Shown piece by piece: positions 36,376 to 45,360 of a stretch of DNA of 58,505 bases. The DNA lies in assembly GCF_000006405.1 (NCBI RefSeq), contig NW_003216064.1, positions 20,797-79,301 of the forward strand, given 5' to 3'. Within the stretch, counting starts at the first letter, position 1, and each line of letters begins with the position of its first letter. The notes beneath the pieces were generated by a model. It made no database searches. It had not been told where the DNA came from and saw only the letters and a program-made list of their open reading frames with translations. The DNA comes from Perkinsus marinus ATCC 50983. Taxonomy: Eukaryota > Perkinsozoa > Perkinsida > Perkinsidae. Position numbers and translations under genes: made by a program.

Positions 36376-37503
36376 TCATTCTGTAGGATAATAAGGTTTA
36401 GGTAAGCTCACAACCTCCCCGGGCCGTATCGGCAAGTCGTCCACTCTTGATGCATGCAGCTGCATCGCCGGCGCTGTGAACTTCCCGCAGCTGCACTTCA
36501 GTCCGTACCAATTCCAACTGCCCAGCTTGGCCCCACAGGTACACAGGAGCGTCTGCGTGCCGACAAACTCCGCTCCGCTGTTGGTCGACTTAATAACGTC
36601 TACCATCCATTCCATAACTTCTATGAAGTAGCTGGTGCACTCCTTTCCACCATGGACAATGTTCATATCACCACACAGTGTTCGTGAACACCGGCCACAT
36701 CGTAGTCGTCGTCTCGTCCCCCTCCCAGGTCGTAAAGCAAGGATTGCCTCTCGCACTGCTTGCGGTCGGCTTTCGAATGAAAGACTATACTTTCGACAGA
36801 TACGTAGGTAAAGCACATGCGGCTCTTCAGCGTTCACCACCTTACTAAGGAGGTAGTTCACCTTCTCCTCAGGCTTCTCCTCCCCTACCTCATCCCTATA
36901 CAACTCGAAGAGAGCCCCCCGCCAGTCGAACCCCTCCTGCTTCGGCTCTTCACTCACAGCCCCCTCGGCAGTTGAATCAGCCAATCTTCTGCCTGCCCAA
37001 TACTGCTGGTGCTCCTCTGTGTCGAGACTCATGTCAAACTTGTACGTGCTTCCCCACTGCCTCAGCTGCTGCCTGAAATTCTCTGATACCTCAATGTCCT
37101 CCTCCTTCTCATGGACCATCCCTTCGACCAGGTCAAAGTCGAGACCCCATGCCTTCATCAGATACGCGCAAATCACAGCCGCACTACGGCATCTGCCAGC
37201 CTGGCAATGGACCAGCACTTTGCCATGGTGGTCGAGACAATACTTCATGAACCCCACAGCCTTATCGACATGTGGGAGGATGTCGTCCTTACCATCATCC
37301 CATAGCGGCACATATTCGAAAGCGATCCCCTCAGGAGCCTCTGCCAAGGTTTCCCCTTCAACTACAGCGTTGCATCTTAGTATTGCCGTGATGCCCCGTT
37401 TACTGCGGAGACGGGACCTCTTCAAACAGGCATCAGCCGCCTCTTGATCTCCAATGAAGATGCCAGGGAAGATCTCATGTAGGATCATCTCAAAGCTGAC
37501 CAA
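36376..37503 (-). CDS. YVH1/DUSP12-type dual-specificity phosphatase (375 aa)
   Basis: Intronless. The N-terminal phosphatase domain has the catalytic loop HCQAGRCRS (Cys100, Arg106; C-x5-R). The preceding acidic loop WDDGKDD probably supplies the general acid. The C-terminal zinc-binding domain (about residues 265-355) is diagnostic of YVH1/DUSP12: CGRCSRTLC, then CTSYFIEVMEWM, CTCGAKLGSWNWYGLKCSCG and the basic RVDDLP end. YVH1 acts in late 60S ribosome maturation (Mrt4 release) through this zinc domain, and also has phosphatase activity. The region between the two domains is acidic. Protein length fits the family. It lies on the same strand as its neighbours Sec61-beta and the mitochondrial-type protein. 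Confidence 0.93.
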   Translation of the reverse strand: MVSFEMILHEIFPGIFIGDQEAADACLKRSRLRSKRGITAILRCNAVVEGETLAEAPEGIAFEYVPLWDDGKDDILPHVDKAVGFMKYCLDHHGKVLVHCQAGRCRSAAVICAYLMKAWGLDFDLVEGMVHEKEEDIEVSENFRQQLRQWGSTYKFDMSLDTEEHQQYWAGRRLADSTAEGAVSEEPKQEGFDWRGALFELYRDEVGEEKPEEKVNYLLSKVVNAEEPHVLYLRICRKYSLSFESRPQAVREAILALRPGRGTRRRLRCGRCSRTLCGDMNIVHGGKECTSYFIEVMEWMVDVIKSTNSGAEFVGTQTLLCTCGAKLGSWNWYGLKCSCGKFTAPAMQLHASRVDDLPIRPGEVVSLPKPYYPTE

Positions 37504-37577
37504 TTAGCGACAATCGTTACCACCCTTCACTCAACGGAGGGAACATCAAACAGAAACTCTGCATGACAAATAACTGT

Positions 37578-38281
37578 TCACAGACTACCGTTCTCGCTCT
37601 TCGAATCTTCTTCGTCATCAACTTCTACGATTTCCCACTCCTCTAGCAGTTCCTGCTCCCTCTTTATCTGCTGCAAGACTTTCGCTATGCGGTCCTCTGA
37701 TCCCTCTCGCCATTCCTGAGAAACTCCACTGTCCCCGAGTCCTGACGATAGCATATTAGACCTGCAGCATCTTATTCTGATACGTATTGTGCAAGGCGGC
37801 AGTCTCCTGACGAGACGTTCGCTCATCCTGATGTCGCTGCATCCTCTGCTGGGGAGTCTCGGGTATTCTCTCCCGCCTCTTGAAATTGAGGTTCTTATAC
37901 TGACCAAACATAAATGAGCGGAGCGAAGCACTTCCAAAACCTAATTACCGCGGCATATATGTAGTAGAGTACAAGGGAAAATACTGCGAGCCTTAGAGCC
38001 GAGTCCCACTTGTAGAAAGTCTTCACATCATGCGTTAGCAGCCACCAGAAGCCGGCCCCGATGGGGGTGTGCTTGGGCTCGTCGAACCACTGATATGTGC
38101 GGTTTATACGGTCCTTCCATCGTTCAGCGAACGGTTTCTTTTCTCTATCTGGATCTGCTGAGATCCACTGACGCAGCTTCACTCTGACTGAGGATACGCC
38201 ACGCTGCTGTATGAGCGCACACGGCGGTCGAGAGAAGGCGGGGAACGCGAAGGAAGCAGCCAGAAGCCGCAAGCCTGGCAT
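37578..38281 (-). CDS. mitochondrial-type single-pass membrane protein, unidentified (202 aa)
   Basis: Three exons: 38281-37949, 37899-37762 and 37715-37578, all phase 0, with introns of 49 and 46 nt. The first ~35 residues are Arg/Ala/Ser-rich without acids (RLLAASFAFPAFSRPP), typical of a mitochondrial presequence. One membrane helix (ALRLAVFSLVLYYIYAA) follows the Trp-rich segment GAGFWWLLTHDVKTFYKWD. The C-terminal part is charged and helical (RRERIPETPQQRMQRHQDE) and ends with an acidic tail (EVDDEEDSK). The overall look is that of a small accessory subunit of a respiratory or ATP synthase complex, but I did not recognise a family. The second intron ends CTCAG and the first carries the GCTTCGCTCCGC motif. 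Confidence 0.75.
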
Positions 38282-38438
38282 GGCGGGGGAACACCAACCT
38301 CAACTCACGAAAGCCTGTAACAGAGCGAGCCCGAGCAGCGCTCCGTCAAAAGTCCCAAGATTATGTGTAGGCCTTTTCACTTGCCTCCACTTCACATCAA
38401 CAGAGGCAGTCTCGTTGAGATGAAACATTACAGTTGAA

Positions 38439-39156
38439 TCATTCGAGTAGATACGAGGAGACTCTGCTACCGACGGCTCTGGCCATATGCCGACCATAAG
38501 GCACATAGGAAAGGGCATACCAAATCACTGCACAGCACTGGGTAATCACTAACAGGATGATCAGCAACCGCTGCTCAGGCCATTTGAAGCAGATCACCAG
38601 GGTAATGACCATCGAGATCAAGTATCTAAGGCGCTTCCTATTGGAATCTGGGCCTGACCTCTCCGCTCACGTTGAAGCTGCCCAGGCCCGATGCTTCTGA
38701 CTCATGTTGCGCCATTGCCTTTCTGGACCCACTAGGAAAACAGTAGAGCCTAGCTCACAGAGATTCCCGATTGTGTAACTGAGATCATCAGTCTTGGCGA
38801 CTATAAGTGATCTTCAGGCGCCAGCCCTCCATACGCGAGTGCAAATCGTAGCGGTTTGCCCAGCATTAACCACTTTAAGGAGCCCATTGAGGCTATCGTC
38901 GTTAGTAACCCGAATGAAAAGCAAACGGCCCATCCTATAACCTGAATTACATCCCTGCACTACCAACACAGTTTATCCACGAACAGACCCTCTGCTTCAA
39001 GCTCAGTCCTGGGCAAAGGCAATCGATCATTCCGCTGTCGTCTTCGGCAGCCTCGGGACTCTCGGAGAGGCTGGCGGACAACCATGGTAAGTTGAAGTTG
39101 GGCCGCCAGTCAGTCGAGACCACACCTGAGTTCACTGGTTCGCTAGGCATGGTCAA
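38439..39156 (-). CDS. SFT2-like Golgi vesicle transport membrane protein
   Basis: Tetraspanning protein of the SFT2 family, which assists fusion of endosome-derived vesicles with the Golgi. Four exons on the minus strand. The N-terminus ends in the family signature CPGLSLKQRVCSWINC. After a candidate 29-nt intron (38963-38935) comes TM1/TM2, with WAVCFSFGLLTTIASMG and a basic KPLRFALAY. After a 55-nt intron comes YTIGNLCELGSTVFLVGP, closely matching the SFT2 motif YTLGNLLSLGSTLFLVGP. The last exon has two hydrophobic segments and ends in SFT2-like WYALSYVPYGR plus a tail. The start at 39156 (or Met at 39150) precedes the acidic N-terminus. Confidence 0.85.
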
Positions 39157-39813
39157 ACTAGGAGGACTGTTAGAAGGCTAGACTGCGAGGTAAATTATTT
39201 TTCTCTGGAAGAGCATAGTTATACATGTCTGGCGTTGTGAATGATACCAGTCATTAGCAAAATGTTGATTGATCTCAATTCGCCTATCGAATCGAGCTTT
39301 GAGTAGATCGCCAGTGACTAGAAAATTCGTGCATCTGCAAGAATAGAGTGGTGACGATGGCGTCGCAGAAGACAGTAAGTTGACCGACACTGTGGCACAC
39401 AGTGCCTTTACGTGTGCCTTGCATAGTGTTATCGGGTGTACATGACCCGCCGTACTCTGTCCTCAGAACGATAACGGCAGGTCGAACGTGTCTGACCTTT
39501 CTAGAGTCCCCGTCACCGGCCTGAGCAGTGTGCTGCTGTGCGCCGAAGACCCTTTGACTCACAGTGTTACATACAGTGTTACATTGCTGACTGTAGCAAA
39601 GGTGGAAAGAATGCAGGGAGAGCCCCGAAGCCGTTGGAGACGTACAGGCAAAGGTGGGTGCGGCTAGAGAGCATTTGAGGTAGCTTCTCTGTGGACTTTC
39701 CTATAGTAGATATAGGCGATCCTAGACAGGAACGATAGCGTTTTCTGATAGCAAAAACTATTTTATATGGATGGACACTGCTTTTCCGCTCCTGCACAAA
39801 GAACCACGCATCA
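39157..39813. other. intergenic, nothing recognised
   Basis: Upstream of the SFT2-like gene. A 10-bp direct repeat (CAGTGTTACA, twice near 39563-39583) is the only structure noted; no exon was found. Confidence 0.4.
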
Positions 39814-39838
39814 GCCGGGAAGGAAGTTCCTTCCCGGC
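39814..39838. repeat. palindrome with 1-nt centre (12-bp arms)
   Basis: GCCGGGAAGGAA (39814-39825), a single G, then its exact reverse complement (39827-39838). Intergenic. Confidence 0.92.
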
Positions 39839-39865
39839 GCATATGTTTATTAACGCATGTGCAAT

Positions 39866-40106
39866 ACTAATCCTCTGGCATAACTGCCCCATTCACCCAA
39901 AACACTTCTGACATGTGGCTCTTATGTGAAACCAAGCATCGAATCAATGTTATTACCAACGTTTGTATCATCCTAATCTACTGGCATAACTGCCCCATTC
40001 ACCTGAACGACTACGGATATGATTGAAACCAAGCATCAAATCGGTGTTTATTATCGGCGCTTGTATCATCATAATCTATCGGCATAACTGCCCCGGTGTA
40101 ATACAA
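39866..40106 (+). repeat. ~100-bp tandem repeat, about 2.4 copies
   Basis: Units begin at about 39866, 39971 and 40070 (the last partial) and share GGCATAACTGCCCC, AAACCAAGCATC and TTGTATCAT. A further related segment (AACTGCCCCATCCACC...) lies 4.6 kb away at 44646-44672 in the same orientation. Confidence 0.8.
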
Positions 40107-40124
40107 TCCGGCAATCGCAACTTT

Positions 40125-40720
40125 TTGCTTATCTTGCGGATTTGCCAAATGCTATAATTTCTGACAGTCTCACTTTTTTGCTCTCTTGTATGGGCTGCTT
40201 TCTCAGTTACAAAGTAGCAACCACATTTACAACCTAGCAATTTCTGGTATAGGTTTTAGCAACCAAATGTTGAAAATAGCAAATCCAAAAGAGTTTTCCA
40301 GCAAGTCGCTCTTTTTGCTCTTTTTTTGCTGCATTGTATATTTCCCCGGAATGTTTTACACGCTGGCACTTTTGCCCAAGTGTGCTTCGCCCGCACGTTT
40401 TCGTTATTCTGCCAAATTGTGCTCATTTGCTGTTCAATATGTTTCGCGTTGTAATTATATAATCTGGCACCTTTTAAGGTTTGCTCTTCTATGATGTTCC
40501 TGCATGAAATACACAAATTGGCAGTTGCCGGTATGTGACAATGCTGCGCTACTTTTATGTTTCGGCTATTTGCTCTCTTGTAACTTACGCCCTGCGGGAA
40601 TATATACTAGCGTTTTGCTCACTCGCTCAAACTGCGTCTCTGTTGGGGTTATTAGCAAACTTGTCATTTTGCATTATTCGTACGAGCAATATACAATCGA
40701 GCAAACATAGTTATGGGATA
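40125..40720. repeat. cluster of TTTTGCT/AGCAAA motifs
   Basis: About 600 bp in which TTGC/GCAA pentamer- to heptamer-sized motifs (TTTTGCT, TAGCAA, GAGCAA, TTTGCTC) recur every 15-30 bp on both strands, in an AT-rich background. No coding potential. A similar cluster lies at 44231-44645. Confidence 0.6.
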
Positions 40721-40887
40721 GCGTTTCTCGTTCGATTACGGAATTACGCCTTATATCTTACGCTCCAGAACATGTTCATGCCCTGTGCACTTACTAAGTA
40801 TCTTATCTATCAAAGGTGTCACACTTTGTGTCTCACTTCAAGTGAGTCACTTAGTATCGGGTCAAAGCGTGATAGCACTCTAGTGAG

Positions 40888-42811
40888 CACGGGTGGCAAA
40901 TCTGTACGAAAATTATGGGATAAACTTCCGAAGTGAGCTAAATGGCTAGTCCTATTGAGAAAAACGTGCTGATCAAGAATATAGCGTTGGTTTTGTTTCA
41001 AAACATCCCGTTCAGAAATTATAGCCAAAACCGTTTTCGTGCATTATCTGCAATGCACAACAGGGTTGCGCGTGCATATTGTAGCTCAATTACTCTGGAT
41101 CCCAACCATCATCGCAGAAACCTTCAGATCGCACGCCACCTGCTTCGGTATAGCCAAGTCGAAAAGTCTCCGAACTGACTGATAACGGAACAGTTCTTTA
41201 AGGTTGTGGCTGCTTTCCGAAGCTTGCCCCATACCTATCAGAAAGTTTTTCATCACACTGTTTGGGCTAGCAACGTAACTGGATCCCTCTTCCATGCTAA
41301 CAATGTTGACCGAGAGCTTTAAGAACTGTTGGCCACCATCAAACTGGAACTTGAGCCTGGTGATGTGATGAGCTTCGCCGTCAGTGACCGTATTGAGAAG
41401 AAGATTTACATCAGTGCAGAGACCGAAAGGAGTGGAGCAAGCCTCTGAATTACGCTCTCGCTCCAGAAGAAGATGTTCGTACGTGAACATCGGTCCAAAG
41501 ACTTCCCATTTCTCTTCCATGGCCTTTTTCAGTCCTCCTTCAGGAAATTGGATGCCTTCATTTCTCAAGACTCTTCCCAATTGCAAAGCGCTAGTCTTTC
41601 CAAGTCCCAAATGACCCACACGTAACATATCACGCACCGCCTCCTTACTCAAAGTCGTTACTGGCCCATTGGAAGAGCGGTTAGCACGCTCGTAAGGCAT
41701 GGGAGTTAGAGCCATGTAGTAATTACTTCCATGACTCACCCCAGTGCTTACCGGACTCGAAGGTTGAGTAGAGGAGCTTGCTGGGTCATCGAACAGCGCC
41801 CGAAGATTCCGTTTTACAAACTGATCAGAATGCCCTCTAGTAGCAACTCTCTCTGCGAACCTTTCACCGGCTTCCGCGTGAGACCGATGCCTCTTTCGCA
41901 CTGCCTGGCAGTGAGCATCGTCATGGTCGAACAAATCTCTGCCACACTTAGAACAAATAAGCTTGACCGGGGACTGTTCAATAGGACGACCGGGACCCGG
42001 GGTGGTGGACTTGGATCGCATGGCTTGAGTTGAAGATCTGCTAGAGGCTATCTGGCATATTCGGCAACGATTGTCTGCAGAACATAACACCGTCGAACGA
42101 GTCTTTATGGAATCGTGATCACGTTGGAGTGCGTCAACGAAGTGTCGTGTCTTCTCATCCCATTCAGCGGGATCTTTTTTCTTGGAAGCAAAATCAGCAA
42201 GCCGTCTTGTGCAGGTGGGACAGAGGACCTTAGGCAGAGTGAGATTTGTGAGCTCACGCTTAAAATCGATTTGATAGTACTGCTTCGAACGATCACAGAC
42301 TAAGTCAGTAGGGGCGCGCCCGATAGACTTGCGATCCTTGACGGGCAGTCTGTTGAAACATAACCGACATACGCAGTACAGCTTCTCCAAGTGGTTGCTG
42401 TCCACAGTCGCAGCAACAGCTTCAGGTATTGACATAGACCCCTTACTAGTCATGATGGTAGTAATTGATGTTGAGATCGAAGATAGTTTCACGCTAGCGT
42501 CGAGATTGTGGCCGACTAGGGTTCTAGCTAGCAAGGAGGGTTTTGGCTAGTAGATTAGCTGTTTGGGATGCAAGCATGTGATGCACGCATGATTCATTTC
42601 TAGCTCTTTGTGACCGATACCATGCACGCGCAACCCTGTGGTGCATTGCAGATAATGCACGAAAACGGTTTTGGCTATAATTTCTGAATGGGATGTTTTG
42701 AAACAAAACCAACGCTATATTCTTGATCAGCACGTTTTTCTCAATAGGACTAGCCATTTAGCTCACTTTGGAAGTTTATCCCATAATTTTCGTACAGATT
42801 TGCCACCCGTG
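40888..42811. mobile_element. DNA transposon with 190-bp terminal inverted repeats
   Basis: Terminal inverted repeats are 40888-41077 and 42622-42811, each 190 bp and differing at only about three positions, so insertion is recent. Both ends begin CACGGGTGGCAAATCTGT. TGAG occurs directly outside each end (40884-40887 and 42812-42815), a probable 4-bp target-site duplication. The 1,924-bp element holds one long minus-strand frame (41086-42534). The 4-bp duplication and long repeats do not clearly match the commonest superfamilies (hAT 8 bp, Mutator 9 bp, Tc1 TA, piggyBac TTAA). Confidence 0.88.
41086..42534 (-). CDS. transposon-encoded Cys-rich protein, truncated transposase-like (482 aa)
   Basis: The only long frame in the 1.9-kb transposon. 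The N-terminal half has several Cys pairs suggestive of zinc binding (CRLCFN, CPTCTRRL, CRICQIA, CSKCGRDLF then H-x-D-x-C). The C-terminal part carries KFQFDGGQQFLKLSVNI and, at the very end, ACDLKVSAMMVGIQSN. From memory these resemble the first and second Asp regions (DGGGxFLK and DLK...G-SHS...PC) of large uncharacterised transposase-like proteins common in cnidarian and arthropod genomes; this needs a search. The frame stops about 9 bp before the inner edge of the inverted repeat, where those proteins continue for another ~200-300 residues, so this copy looks like an internally deleted, non-autonomous element. The alternative is a host gene captured between the repeats. Confidence 0.6.
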   Translation of the reverse strand: MLARTLVGHNLDASVKLSSISTSITTIMTSKGSMSIPEAVAATVDSNHLEKLYCVCRLCFNRLPVKDRKSIGRAPTDLVCDRSKQYYQIDFKRELTNLTLPKVLCPTCTRRLADFASKKKDPAEWDEKTRHFVDALQRDHDSIKTRSTVLCSADNRCRICQIASSRSSTQAMRSKSTTPGPGRPIEQSPVKLICSKCGRDLFDHDDAHCQAVRKRHRSHAEAGERFAERVATRGHSDQFVKRNLRALFDDPASSSTQPSSPVSTGVSHGSNYYMALTPMPYERANRSSNGPVTTLSKEAVRDMLRVGHLGLGKTSALQLGRVLRNEGIQFPEGGLKKAMEEKWEVFGPMFTYEHLLLERERNSEACSTPFGLCTDVNLLLNTVTDGEAHHITRLKFQFDGGQQFLKLSVNIVSMEEGSSYVASPNSVMKNFLIGMGQASESSHNLKELFRYQSVRRLFDLAIPKQVACDLKVSAMMVGIQSN

Positions 42812-42815
42812 TGAG

Positions 42816-44230
42816 ATATATCATTCACTCCGAAGACAGCGCGAGTTATGATCAATGCTGAATACCAAACACATGATTGCTCTTGCACGTCGCGATTGAA
42901 TCAGATGAGATAACAGTTAAAGTGAGCCCCATCTTAGAATATCCTCTCTCTTTTAGCATCGCATCAGTTGTGTCTCATGGTTTGTTACGATTGTACGTAT
43001 TGACGACTCAACAATACCCAGAAGTTAAACCCTCAAGTAGGCATTACGTAAGTATTATGGGCAACTTTGACATTCTGCACGAGAAACATTTGCTCATGGG
43101 CAGTGGCACTCATCGGAGCGTCTTCGTGGAGCTATTGTTATAGACTTTGCAGAGTTGTCGAAGGATTGTACAGGGGAAACGCAACTTGGACTAAATTACT
43201 GATTATGAACTCTACAGCCCCCCGCACACAATATTCACTCCCGGGCACCACTAGAGGGCCTTCATAGAGATACTATTAAGGGTTACAAGCGAACCATATT
43301 GAGAAACGTCCAAATTTTTCTCTACCAATCACCGAGACAGCTACTTGTAGCAACTACGACAGCTGAGCACCACTGAGGTGCCTACCTTACTGCGAGTGCG
43401 TACATGGTCGCTAGTCTCCAGTGATGGGAGAAACTACTTCGATTCCTCACGCTCGTCCTCTTTCGACCGCTTCTGCTGCAATTCTTTTGCCGCGTGGCTC
43501 TCATACTCCTCCACCAATGAAATAGCATTGTTGTTAGGCGAGTTCTCTCGCACTATCTCATCACATCTGGTACCTCGGGAGAACTTGTTCAGCGCCGGGT
43601 AGATGCGGAGTGCTAACTTAGCACTGCTAAGCCAGCCTGCCTCTTTCCTCGATAGTTTCGATGTTCGCGAGGGGCATCTTTCTGCAATGACCAGTATTTG
43701 CTCTGAGCAAATTGCTCAGACTACCGAAGAGCATATTGGTTCGCATGCAATAGGCCATGTAGGGATCAGGATGCGTGTATGAAAGCCACGACATCTCGCA
43801 TGGGCACCACTGGGGTGCCTGCAGTACAGCACTGCACTGCAGATGAGTGATCCATGCTGATCTAAATAAGTGATCTCGGATCACTCAGTACGAGTGATTC
43901 CGCCCAATACGAACTACCATGTAAACACAAATCCTCTCCCTCGTCCTTCTGTGACCATGTGCGAACTGCAATGTTGTGGAAAATATGAAAATCCAACGAG
44001 CCCTTAACGAATGTAAGTCTTTACTAACGACCTACTACCACTTACAATAGTCCATCCATCATTCTCCCAGTGCTGCAACTATACTTATCTATATCGACAG
44101 AACCAAGGAAGTATACAGAAGAGTCACCACTCAGAGACTTCGAAACTATAATGCAATGCTCAACACAATCACCAACAACCCACCAAGGCTCGAATCTCGC
44201 GTGCGAAATTTCAGTTTCTTCTTCCGATTG
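42816..44230. other. mostly intergenic; possible terminal exon near 43430-43590 (minus)
   Basis: On the minus strand around 43590-43430 a charged helical stretch (SLVEEYESHAAKELQQKRSK) ends at a stop and could be a last exon, but no upstream exon could be joined. The interval also holds palindromes with a 1-nt centre at 43609-43625 and 43702-43720. Confidence 0.3.
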
Positions 44231-44645
44231 TAGAACAGCAAAAATTTGCTCCATTGCGGGGTTGCCCATTCGTAAAGCGGCAAATTGCTCCTCTGAAAAG
44301 TAGCAATTTGCTCAATAGTAGAAGGAGCAATTTATAGGTTTGCCCCTTCTTTGAGCAAAATTGCTCAATTTTGTTACATAGTAGCACTTCACATAGCGGC
44401 AACTTTTATATATTCTAGCAATATTCTGAAATATAAACGAGCAAACGATATTCATCCGAGCAGTTTCTGTTATACAAAACGGCAAATTTGCGTGTTTGTA
44501 AAGTGAATTTTGCTACTTTGCTCTTCTGTATATCAGCCATAGCGTTTTTACACACTAGCACAACAGCAAAAGCCGCAGGGAATATACATTCCAGCTAATT
44601 GGCACTTTTTTGCTATTTGCTCCTTTGCTATTTTGTAACTGAGCC
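44231..44645. repeat. second cluster of AGCAA/TTGCT motifs
   Basis: Roughly 400 bp dense in GAGCAA, TAGCAA, GGCAAA, TTTGCTC and TTGCTAT, including TTGAGCAA-AA-TTGCTCAA (~44353-44370). A 19-mer at 44625-44643 matches, inverted and with one difference, CTCAGTTACAAAGTAGCAA at 40202-40220 in the first cluster. Confidence 0.6.
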
Positions 44646-44834
44646 AACTGCCCCATCCACCTGAACGACTTCTGATATAATCCTCTCATGGGTAGTTCAC
44701 AGGCAAATTGCCTCCCACCGAATAAACCAGTTATTCTGAACTTTCCACTTACTAACAACACAACAGTTGGATGCTCACGAATGCACAACGATCGGTAGAA
44801 GGTATACCAAACAACATAAGAAACCTCTTGACAA

Positions 44835-45205
44835 TTATTTGACCTCCTTAGGGGTTGTGGCAACACACTTACCGAGCATAACAACACCATTACCTTCCAT
44901 AAGGGCAACGCGAGAGAGACCCTCACAATGCTTGAAGGTATCAACCACGAGATGCTGAAGAGGTTCGAAGACGACCTCGGCCATCTCATTAGACTTCAAG
45001 GAGTGGGGATCCTCCATTTTCTTACCACCGGTCTCCTTGCCGACCTTCCAGTTGATCTTGGTAAGCTTGCAAGCGGAACGGCCAGTACGGACGAAGGCGA
45101 TGGGAGAGTAACCGACCTTCAATTCACCAGGGACATCCAGAATCTGGACCTGGGCAGTGAAGTACCAATGTGTTGAAGAGTCTTATCAGCCTTGGAGATC
45201 ATGCA
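44835..45205 (-). CDS. elongation factor-like GTPase EFL, C-terminal part
   Basis: The C-terminal domain of EFL, which replaces EF-1alpha in dinoflagellates, perkinsids and some other protists and delivers aminoacyl-tRNA to the ribosome. VQILDVPGELKVGYSPIAF, ACKLTKINWKVGKETGGKK, MEDPHSLKSNEMAEVVFEP and GLSRVALMEGNGVVMLGK all match EFL rather than EF-1alpha. It ends TTPKEVK-stop at 44835. The frame up to ISKADKTLQHI, next to the gap, is EFL-like but is out of phase by one base with the downstream part at about 45161. The 5' part of the gene is lost in the adjoining N run. The single-base shift so close to a gap is more likely a sequence error than a pseudogene. Confidence 0.88.
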
Positions 45206-45305
45206 NNNNNNNNNNNNNNNNNNNNNNNNNNNNNNNNNNNNNNNNNNNNNNNNNNNNNNNNNNNNNNNNNNNNNNNNNNNNNNNNNNNNNNNNNNNNNNN
45301 NNNNN
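45206..45305. other. scaffold gap (100 N)
   Basis: Exactly 100 unknown bases, the usual placeholder for a gap of unknown size. It removes the 5' part of EFL (minus) and probably the 5' part of the GBP-like gene (plus). Confidence 0.98.
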
Positions 45306-45360
45306 CTGAAGGACTCGTAATATAACAGTAACCACAAAGACTGTAGAGGATTACAGTTGG

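Noticed and set aside
40942-41178. Plus-strand frame MASPIEKNVLIKN..., also present as 42524-42757 on the minus strand
   Set aside because: Both copies are simply the two inverted repeats of the transposon, so the identity reflects the repeats rather than a protein family.
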